64,000 nt of DNA from Isochrysis galbana (Eukaryota; Haptophyta; Isochrysidales; Isochrysidaceae), in assembly GCA_018136815.1 (NCBI GenBank), contig CM030936.1:5603685-5667684 (forward strand). Reading direction: 5' to 3'. Below are positions 53,024 to 60,410 of this stretch, one piece after another. Within the stretch, counting starts at the first letter, position 1. Every line of letters starts with the position of its first letter. The position numbers were made by a program, and so were the translations under genes. A model generated the notes under the pieces. The model searched no databases. It saw only the letters and a list, made by a program, of their open reading frames with translations, and was not told the origin of the DNA.

Positions 53024-53473
53024 TCACTCATCCTCGGTCACGTTACAAGAGTCGCACATGAGGACACCCTCCCACATGTAATACATTTTCCCCTTCCGAC
53101 ACTTGAAGCACGGCCATAACCAAGAGCGCCTGGCCTCGCTCCCATCGTCGGAGGGCGCGCCGGAGGGCGCGTCGGAGGGCGCGTCGGGCGGCTGCGGACC
53201 CTCGTCGCCCTCGGGCCAGCTGACGCGGTACGTGGGGGCGCACCCGTCGGGCCGCACGCAGCGCACGCTCGTCGCGCTCGCCGGCGCCGGCCACCGCTCA
53301 CTCGCCACGCGGCCGACGCGCACCGGGCCACGCTCGCCGCGCGCGACGATCACCACGGCGTCGCGGTCTCGCTCGAGCCAGCACTCGTCCGTGGGGACGA
53401 CGGGGAAGGGCGCGAGCGAGTCCACCACCACGTCCACGCTGCACACCCCGGCGCTCCGCGTCACGCGCCCCAT
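53024..53473 (-). CDS. Uncharacterised protein with C-terminal zinc ribbon
   Basis: 149 residues from the first ATG in frame (MGRVTRSAGVCSVDVVVDSL). The N-terminal half is beta-rich (CWLERDRDAVVIVARGERG; APTYRVSWPEGDEG). A Pro/Ser/Asp-rich linker (DAPSDAPSGAPSDD) encoded by GGGCGCGTC-type repeats follows. The C-terminus CFKCRKGKMYYMWEGVLMCD-SC has a C-x2-C-x14-C-x2-C zinc ribbon, then an acidic end. Family unknown. Divergent with the FkbM fragment, whose ATG is 122 bp away, so they may share a promoter. Confidence 0.5.
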   Translation of the reverse strand: MGRVTRSAGVCSVDVVVDSLAPFPVVPTDECWLERDRDAVVIVARGERGPVRVGRVASERWPAPASATSVRCVRPDGCAPTYRVSWPEGDEGPQPPDAPSDAPSGAPSDDGSEARRSWLWPCFKCRKGKMYYMWEGVLMCDSCNVTEDE

Positions 53474-53595
53474 CGTTTTTCTCTCCACTGCCCCTGGCGC
53501 GCGCTCACCACCCAAGATCTGAGAGCCTGACAACCTTCCGCGCGGGGAGTCAGATTCCGAAGAGAGCTCCAACGTTCTGCCTTCACCGCGTCGCG

Positions 53596-53815
53596 ATGGC
53601 TGCTGGTGCGATCAACTGCACTGTGCGCTCGGCAAGTCAGTCGGGGGAGGAGCTGGTGTACATGGATCGTTTCATGCCCAAGGGCGCCAATGGTGGCACC
53701 TACGTCGAGATTGGCGCACTCGATGGGCATCGTTTTTCGAACACGCGAGTGCTGAGCAAATGCCACGGATGGCGTGGTCTGCTGGTGGAAGCCAACCTTC
53801 AGAACCCCTTCCCTT
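53596..53815 (+). pseudogene. FkbM-type methyltransferase, N-terminal fragment
   Basis: MAAGAINCTVRSASQSGEEL is followed by GTYVEIGALDGHRFSNTRVL and GWRGLLVEANLQNP. This is the SAM-binding start of FkbM-family methyltransferases (G.(Y/F)VEIGA.DG..(F/Y)SNT......GW.G(L/I)L(I/V)E). Similarity ends after about 72 residues. The same frame then continues with unrelated sequence. FkbM enzymes O-methylate sugars or small molecules. With about 150 expected residues missing this copy should be inactive unless further exons follow. Confidence 0.65.
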
Positions 53816-54150
53816 CCGTCTGGCCACACAGCCCTTCCGTCTACCGTCCTCCGTCGCACACAGATGCTGCCCCCCCTGCACACTCATCGAAGCGGCGGCA
53901 CATCGACGAAGACGAGCGCAAGGACATCATCACGATGGAACTCGGGCATGGCCGCTACATCCACCAGTCGGCCGTCGACATCCTCATCAAGGCTGCCGTT
54001 CTCCTGAACAGCTCCTCCCTGTACACCTTTGACATGGACGCCGCCTTCCCGGAGGCGAAGAAGCTTGTCTTGGAATTCTACGACATCGCCTCGGTGCCCA
54101 TCACTGTGCCCCAGCTTCTGTGGATCATCAGGTCCAAGGAAAGGCCTCGC
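53816..54150 (+). CDS. Unrecognised coding-like segment in frame with the FkbM fragment
   Basis: The open frame continues as SSKRRHIDEDERKDIITMEL, then GRYIHQSAVDILIKAAVLLN and AKKLVLEFYDIASVPITVPQ. The balanced, regular amino-acid content looks like real protein, and it stops looking so after LLWIIRSKERPR near 54140. No family recognised. It could be a mobile-element gene fragment fused to the FkbM remnant. Confidence 0.35.
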
Positions 54151-54156
54151 ACGGTC

Positions 54157-54190
54157 CTCCGTCCTCTCCTCTCGTGCACCTGCTCGCTGG
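54157..54190 (-). repeat. 34-bp sequence shared inverted with 18534-18567
   Basis: On the minus strand it reads CCAGCGAGCAGGTGCACGAG followed by AGGAGAGGACGGAG, identical over 34 bp to the end of the Pro-rich repeat at 18534. In both places the same strand encodes ASRCTRGEDGG. Confidence 0.85.
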
Positions 54191-54479
54191 CTTCGTTCGA
54201 CTCCCTCGACACGGCCACCTGTCGACTGGACGCCGAGCGGAAGCGCTGCTCGCACGACTCGTTCCTCCTCCTGCTCCAAGGACGCGGCGGAGGAGGCGGA
54301 GCTTGTTCGCGTTCCTGGTGCCGAGGAGGAGACCCTTTCTCCGACCGAGGAGTCCACCACCACCACCACCGACGAGGACTCTGTGGAGGAGGGAGGAGAA
54401 GAGAAGAACGAGAACTGTGCGTCGGACGCTCCAGGCTTTCTTCTTCCCACTGCGCCGGCTGCGGAGGGCCAGCGCCCCC

Positions 54480-54715
54480 TCCCTCATGGCACGCGCCACC
54501 CGCGCGGCGGCCTCCTTGCACAGCCAGTTGCCGTCGAGCCCATTGCCGTCGAGCACGAGCACGCGCAGCGCCGCCGGGGACGCGCGCACCAGCGCGTCGA
54601 TCTCGTAGACGAACGCTCGGGGCACCCGGAGCGCCTCGAGCGCGACCAGCGCCCGCAGGCCTTCCGACAGTGCCCTTGCCCCCGCGCACTCGAAGGGGTT
54701 GTAATAATAATCTAA
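54480..54715 (-). pseudogene. Leucine-rich-repeat (RNI-like) fragment
   Basis: The minus-strand frame reads RAFVYEIDALVRASPAALRV, LVLDGNGLDGNWLCKEAAAR and VARAMREGALALRS, a ribonuclease-inhibitor-type LRR (LRVL.L.GN.L...). Only one to two repeats remain. It ends at the repeat B border (54714). Confidence 0.45.
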
Positions 54716-54823
54716 CTGAGCATTAGTACCACTACTCTCACTAGCCCGGTACTAACACGACAGCCCTCAGCGCACCTGCCCGTACACCTTGGCGCGTGTT
54801 GTTGCCACAGATACATACACCTA
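54714..54823 (-). repeat. Dispersed repeat 'B', copy 2 (inverse of 707-818)
   Basis: GTACCACTACTCTCACTAGC, GCACCTGCCCGTACACCTTG and CAGATACATACACCTAG are the reverse complement of 711-812 with minor changes. LINE sequence resumes 60 bp later. Confidence 0.75.
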
Positions 54824-54849
54824 GCCGCCGATATTCCCAGTTGTAATTA

Positions 54850-55835
54850 TTTTTTATTCACACCTCCACTTCAAACAAATAACGCACAGGCGCATAGCCA
54901 CGGCCAACAGATTTGCGGACCGGGATAGAATAATATGCCGACTCTGCAAGGAGACGGACGAATCGACGAATCCTCCACACACCTAGCTAGGGGAGTGCAC
55001 GCGGTTATCGAACATTTTCGGCACGCTTGAGCGCTAGCAAGGCACCCCCAACCACCGGACACGTCGGGAGAGAAACTGATTGTCGACAGACTTTTCCTCC
55101 ACCCGGACGGCTCTTGCAAGACTCTTGCCCCAAATCACTCGTCATACTGCACATGCTAGCTTGGCGATGACGTCATTACAGATCTCTACAGGATACATTA
55201 TGACAACGCCAACTTCTGGAATGAATCGGTGTTCATACGCATCGTAGAAAGATTCACGAAACTATGCTGCGCCCTCCTTTTTGCGAACTCGACAGACTCG
55301 TCGAGAACCGCCCAAGCCGGCACATGGGGCTGCAACCAAAGAAAAGGATCGACCCAGGCGTTTTTCGCCCTTTGTACGACTCGGACAACAAAGGTAATCT
55401 AATTCCCAGCGCGGAGCTCCTGTCTCTGGCCACAAGGCTAGGAGTAGAGCACTTGGTTACGACCAATGCAAAGACGGGCTCGGAAACGGACCACCAGACA
55501 ACATAAACAAGACATAAGACATAAGAAAGAGGAAGGCGAAAGCAAGTCCGAGCAGGACTTCACAACGCACCCTAGGCTACACGAAACTCACAAGCCCTCC
55601 CCCGAATACAAAGGTAAGCAAGCACGCATCTTAACAGGCCTGCCCTGAACACGCGTCCATAACCGGGCCCATGGTAGTGTACCAGGGCCGCACCCCTGAC
55701 ACCAAAGACAAAGGATAGAGGGGGGGGAAGGCGAGGAAGCGGAGGGAGGGGATGAGAGGGCGATGTTTGATATGCGGTAATAGGTACTGTCTAGCGATAG
55801 GTGTGTAGCCTTGAATCTTCAGATCTTTTTTTAAT
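54850..55835 (+). pseudogene. LINE C-terminal domain and 3' UTR (plus), degenerate
   Basis: Fragments in shifting frames match 10190-10770: RRIATANRFADRDR, CRLCKETDES, VDRLFLHPDGSC, ITDLYRIHYDNANFWNESV and LLFANSTDSSRTAQAG. Stops and frameshifts are frequent, so it is older than the copy at 9886. The UTR (GTAGTGTACCAGGGCCGCAC, GGTGTGTAGCCTTGAATCTT, CAGATC plus T-run) ends at about 55833. Confidence 0.75.
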
Positions 55836-56336
55836 GTAGTACGTAGTTCCGCTTCTTGAATACTATTTTCGCCACTTGTTACAAGGGCAAGGAGGGCACC
55901 AGCAACAGCTGAAGCAAATCGCTAGTAATTCTCCCAAGTGGAGTGGACAGCGCCATGCGCAATGGAGCACCGCACAGCAAACTCAGCCCACAAATGAAGT
56001 ATACACAGCGGACATGATGTTCAATCTGCGTTGTAGTGAGCTCCTGCCATCATCAATTTCAATGCTGACCTCAACAGCTCAATTAATCGATTTAGCAACA
56101 AGCCCTCACACTTCTCAAGACGTGACGTCGCTCGGTGGCGATGCTTGCTTTCGATGTGTGCGGAGGCACGCGTGCTCTTCTCAGACGGAGCAGAGTTTTC
56201 TTAGTTGGCGTCGAGGAGTCTATTGCAGACCTACACGCGCCGCTTGCGACAGCACGGTGCGTTACTTCTTGCACAGCAACCCGAGGAAGCTGCAACAATG
56301 TGCATGCAGGTTTCAGTTTGCAGCCAGGTTAGGGTA
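55836..56336. other. No gene recognised
   Basis: Spacer between the LINE end and the C-terminus of the minus-strand membrane protein gene. Frames present have no motifs. Confidence 0.4.
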
Positions 56337-56792
56337 TCAAGGTTTGATCTGTAGTTTGGCGTAGAAAGCCGCCACCATAGTTGGCACACAGCAAGCCAGC
56401 GTGACTATGAAGTAACGATCGGCCCCTTGTCGCCTCGTCTTAAACATTCCGTACCGCAACAGTCCACCTACTGCCAGACTGCCGCAAAGCACGCCTGCGG
56501 CAAGCCCATAACCGATGATGGTGCATGCAGACGACAGGTCCAACCGGCGCTTCGTAGCTGGACTGCCCAGCTCACCACCCAACAACCGCTCCCGTGCGCG
56601 CTCGATCATCGTATCGCCGTTTGTCATCACGGCGGATCTGCCACGAGACGCTCGAGCCTCGACTGGCGCTCCCTCTGCGCGTTCGCGCTCTACTGGTATG
56701 CCCTGCATAAGTAGCATCTGCTCCGGTGAGACACTGTGCTTCGCTGCTACTTTTGGCCCAGAGCACTCGCACGGCGCATCCTCGCCCGCCAT
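56337..56792 (-). CDS. Small protein with two C-terminal membrane helices
   Basis: 151 residues from the ATG at 56792 (MAGEDAPCECSGPKVAAKHS); the frame extends upstream without an ATG. Residues 1-95 are soluble and charged. Two hydrophobic segments follow (IIGYGLAAGVLCGSLAVGGLL and FIVTLACCVPTMVAAFYA), linked by a basic loop (FKTRRQGADR), so a hairpin with both ends on the same side. The short hairpin with small residues suits an organelle or ER membrane. No family recognised. The gene at 57055 is on the same strand 263 bp upstream. Confidence 0.5.
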   Translation of the reverse strand: MAGEDAPCECSGPKVAAKHSVSPEQMLLMQGIPVERERAEGAPVEARASRGRSAVMTNGDTMIERARERLLGGELGSPATKRRLDLSSACTIIGYGLAAGVLCGSLAVGGLLRYGMFKTRRQGADRYFIVTLACCVPTMVAAFYAKLQIKP

Positions 56793-57054
56793 CGCGCCAG
56801 AGAGCCCCGCGCCGAGGGCCACCAGCCCCGGAGCTGAGCGTGCCGCGATCGGATGTATCGCACCTCCAGCGTACGAAAGCTCGGAAGATTCGTCGCTGAG
56901 TGTGAGCTAGGAGATCTAAAAGGATGAGTTTTATAGTAAAAATCTTGAAGGTCGCCTGCCAGCAGAACGACATTGACAACAGGATCGAGGAGGAGGGATG
57001 TGAGAAAAAGACGAAGAAGATGAAAACTTAGGGTGTGCTGACAATGGGTCCGCG

Positions 57055-58026
57055 TCAAACGCCATCCAAGGGTAAGCCCCACTTGAGGCTTCGACGAAAT
57101 GTTCGCCTGGGAAAAAGTCGAAAGTCGGTGCGAGTCATGATAGTACTGTCCCTTCGTAGCGGTTGGACGGGGAGGGTGAAGATGCTGGGTCCGTAGAAGC
57201 GTAGCCATGAGAACAGGGGGTCTGTTTCAGTCGTCTGCTCTATCACGAGCCGCCATTGATCAGCCTGCTGGGGGTAGCCAAGATGTATGATCTCCTCGGC
57301 GTCATGCACGAGATTGGTCACGACTGGTGATCTCGAAGTCCAACTCGTGCTCGTCTGCATCTTGTGTAGAATGCGCACCGTCTTGGGGTACCTCGATGAT
57401 GGAACGCCCGTCTGCATCATGATGCCTACTTTGTCAAAGAACAATGGCGCGCTCATGCCGAGCTGCACCCACTCTCCCTCGATCTGAGCACCTGATGTAG
57501 TCGTTGTCACGCTCTGGACGCGCCTCTGACTGCTGGCTGAGGATATGTAGCCATTGCTCGAACTCGAGGTAATCGCCGACAAAGGGTAGGTGCTAGAGGC
57601 CTCAATCAGCTTTACATCATCAAGTGTGACTTGGGATGCGCCACTATTTTGAGGGAACACAAGACGGAAGTAGTTGTAGTTGTATGTCGTACTACTACTA
57701 CTACTTACTGCTATGTCACTTGGGCTCGTACCAATTGTCAGATTCGTCAGTTTCGCAATCCGTTTCCAGAGCGAGCCGTCATTGCTACCAAAGAGGTGGA
57801 GCTCGGTGGGGCTTTCTTTCGTGGATAGCGATGACAAGCGTACACCGCTCGGCCGAATGGCTGTCGGAGTTTGTAGCTGGAGCCACTCGCCAGCCACCTG
57901 CTGTATCTCGTACTTGAATGCCGGAGTGGGCGAAGGAGGTGACGGGGGTATCGGTGGTGAAGGAGCGGCTCCAACCTGGGCCATAAAGGCCAGGTCTAGT
58001 AGTATCAACAGCGTTCCATGATGCAT
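57055..58026 (-). CDS. Secreted protein with two discoidin-like repeats
   Basis: 323 residues from the ATG at 58026 (MHHGTLLILLDLAFMAQVGA, a signal peptide). A PSPPIPPSPPSPTPA linker follows. Two related modules come next: GEWLQLQTPTAIRPSGVRL, then LFGSNDGSLWKRIA and YNYFRLVFPQNSG (about 45-150), and GEWVQLGMSAPLFFDKVGIM, then QWRLVIEQTTE and FSWLRFYGP (about 190-290). The pattern GEW(L/V)Q(L/I)..P......(Y/V)....(P)....GSNDG..W..I is that of discoidin/F5-8C-like jelly-roll repeats known from algal surface proteins and from algal giant-virus genomes. A carbohydrate-binding cell-surface or extracellular role is inferred. The last 30 residues are basic. An in-frame extension upstream of the chosen ATG has no signal-like features. 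Confidence 0.6.
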   Translation of the reverse strand: MHHGTLLILLDLAFMAQVGAAPSPPIPPSPPSPTPAFKYEIQQVAGEWLQLQTPTAIRPSGVRLSSLSTKESPTELHLFGSNDGSLWKRIAKLTNLTIGTSPSDIAVSSSSSTTYNYNYFRLVFPQNSGASQVTLDDVKLIEASSTYPLSAITSSSSNGYISSASSQRRVQSVTTTTSGAQIEGEWVQLGMSAPLFFDKVGIMMQTGVPSSRYPKTVRILHKMQTSTSWTSRSPVVTNLVHDAEEIIHLGYPQQADQWRLVIEQTTETDPLFSWLRFYGPSIFTLPVQPLRRDSTIMTRTDFRLFPRRTFRRSLKWGLPLDGV

Positions 58027-58229
58027 CACCCCCCGTTCTTGATATATGAAGATAGAAAAAAAAGGACGTGAGAGTGTACAAACTTTCCAACTCAAATCAT
58101 TGCCCGAAACTTTCGTTGCAAAGTCGCGTTCCGTCAAAAGAGGGCCAGGTGATTTTTTTGTCATCCATATATGCTTGTTTTCTTTTTGTAGCCACACTAA
58201 TATTAAATTGTACAAAGCTAATCACGCTC

Positions 58230-58440
58230 CCTCCCCCCATGCATTGGAAGTTTCCGCGCGCCGTCAGGTTTCGTCAATCCCCACGGGGACGCCATGGAAG
58301 TTTCCGCACGCCGTCACGGATGCGCAGAAACGGGTTTCGGCAGGCGCATGCTGAGATTTCTCTCCCCCCGCGGGGACGCCGTGCGTGCGCATGGAAGTTT
58401 CCGCACGCCGTCACGGATGCGCACGCCGTCACTAGGGGTA
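58230..58440 (-). repeat. GC-rich hairpin block related to repeat C
   Basis: Three imperfect copies of CATGGAAGTTTCCGCACGCC followed by GTCACGGATGCGCA, plus CCGCGGGGACGCCGTGCGTG. The inverse of CATGCGCACGCACGGCGT.CC.CGCGGGG at 20670 and 39380 is recognisable. Confidence 0.7.
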
Positions 58441-59215
58441 GGCGAGAGGCCAGGTTCCAGACGGTGACCAGGACCTCCCCTTCGTCGCTAGGAGTCTCGA
58501 CACTCGTAGCTACGAGGGGGGGAGAGTCAAGGCCGTCACGAGACGGTAGGCGATCGACGAGCACGGCGGAGTCCGGGTGCGACTCGCGCAGCTCGAGAGG
58601 AATGCGCACAGCGAAGGTGCCCTTCGACTTGGCCGGAACAGTCACCGGCTCCTGCGTGTAGAGAGCGAAATCCTTCGAGGCGGTGGGCTGAGCGGTGGGA
58701 GCGGCGAAGAGCGGCTCCACCGCCACCGTCGTCGACGGGGGAGGAGGGATAGGATCTTTGGAGAAGTCCAGTCTGGGCGGCGGCTCAAGATCGGGGTCGA
58801 GAGGCGGCAACGGAGCCTCCGCACTCGAGTGCGTGTCCGACGCACTGGAGCGTGTGTGTCAACTGGGAGTCGGATTGCGGTTCGTCGGCGGCGACGTCCA
58901 CCGCAGCGGCGAGAAAAGGCGCGGTGGGCCTGGGTCGAGTGGACACACGAGCATCGACGCGACTGCCCCCTACGATGAGGGAGAGGCGATTGTCGTCGCC
59001 GGCGTTGAGCGAGTAGTCGATGCAGGCCCGATGAGCTTCCAGGAAGTCGTTCCCCAAGAGGAGCATCGGGGATCCTTCGACGACCAGGAAGCGATGGCGA
59101 AATTCCACGGCAGCTAGGGAGAAGACAAGGGTGGCATAGCCACGGACGCGGAGCGGGTTGCCGTCGGGTCCTACGACGGCCGGCCGCGTCGTCGCGCGTT
59201 GCCCTGGGCAAGGGA
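58440..59215 (-). pseudogene. Ty3/gypsy-like retrotransposon fragment (protease C-terminus and linker)
   Basis: On the minus strand, 59215-58790 reads GNPLRVRGYATLVFSLAAVE, FRHRFLVVEGSPMLLLGNDF and LEAHRACIDYS. That is the C-terminal half of a retropepsin, with the hydrophobic ILG-type flap partner as LLLGNDFL. A frameshift near 58800 leads to FALYTQEPVTVPAKSKGTFA and VRIPLELRES, typical of the linker before reverse transcriptase. The DTG catalytic motif, reverse transcriptase and LTRs are missing. Confidence 0.65.
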
Positions 59216-60174
59216 CTGAAGTGCGCGGCGCGATGTGGTGCTCTCAGTGCATCTATTTTTGGTACAGATTGACGAACTAGCACCGTGCGTACGCATACCA
59301 TCTTGTTTCTGCTTGTTTTCTTTTTAACGTTACGTACGGAAACGCTAAGCGGGCACAAAAGACCATTTCACTACAGACGCCCCTTCCTCCATTCACCGGA
59401 GCACAGACACTTCGGCCTAGTTCCGTGACACCTTCTTTCTAGCCTCATTCGCGCTCTATATGCGGTCTCAAGTGCACCCATTCTGCTCCATTTCATGCCA
59501 TGCACCGTGCCGTATCCCGATCCCAGAGACCAGGGTCTGGGTCCCCCCACCTAGAGACACTGGCCGTGCACAAGCCTCTCCACTGGCGCCACTGGGCTGC
59601 ATTTCTGGCGCCACTGGGGGAGTTGCTCGGTGCACGTGGCGCAAGCGCCGCCACACGTCTAGCGATGGAAATTTGAGTATATGAAGCATTGCCCACTCTT
59701 TTTTCTTTCGATAGCTCCATTCGACGGCGCACTGCCATGTGAGAGTGACCCCCAAATTCCCTTGGTCTACCGGTATACTTCAGAATCGGATACTACTGCT
59801 ACTGGGCGAGAGGCATGTTAAAATTTGGTAAGCCTGGCGACGCCCTCTCAGTAAAACCCGTCACGAAACTCAAACCACGCACCTGAGCGCCTCTTCAATC
59901 GACGATAAAGCGGACAAGGACGCCCACTTCTAACTTGGGCCTGCTTCCGGCACTTCTTTCAACTGCTGCGCACATACATGCGGCGCCGGCTCGTCAGATT
60001 ACCACCTGAGACCTGCACTTTTGTACTATAATATGGGGGTCCTGCAAGTAGAACTTATAGCGTCCATATGGGGGTAGTTGCCGAAAAAACAACCAAACTT
60101 GAGGTTGCACCCTCTTGGCTAAAGCAAAGGAGGCCTCTCCGGGGCATTGCGAATGTGGGCAATACAGGGACCTC
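59216..60174. other. No gene recognised
   Basis: Spacer with no repeats I can match within the window. A GGCGCCACTGGG direct repeat occurs twice at 59584-59621. Confidence 0.4.
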
Positions 60175-60235
60175 TAAAAAAATATTTTAATATTCTTACC
60201 GCACACGTTGCACATGGCCTTGGTCGTCTATTTTG
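60172..60235 (-). mobile_element. LINE 3' terminal signature (minus orientation)
   Basis: An A-run plus TATTTTAATATTCTTACCGC at 60176-60204, as in the other minus-oriented LINE ends. Only the terminal 60 bp are recognisable. Confidence 0.5.
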
Positions 60236-60410
60236 GGGGGATCATATGCTGTACGTTGTACGTTGCTCGCAGTTGGTGGGCAACGCAAGCATATGCGCCA
60301 CCCGCGTTGCCGTTAAGATAGATTTTCGGGGCCGCTCACTGCCACGGTCGGCTTTGGCCGTTCTCACGATGCTACCTTTAAGATGATGCATCGCTATCGC
60401 ATGGCACAAC

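Noticed and set aside
53596..54726. One complete 376-residue methyltransferase
   Set aside because: Only the first about 72 residues match FkbM; the end is His/Arg-rich low complexity antisense to an LRR remnant.
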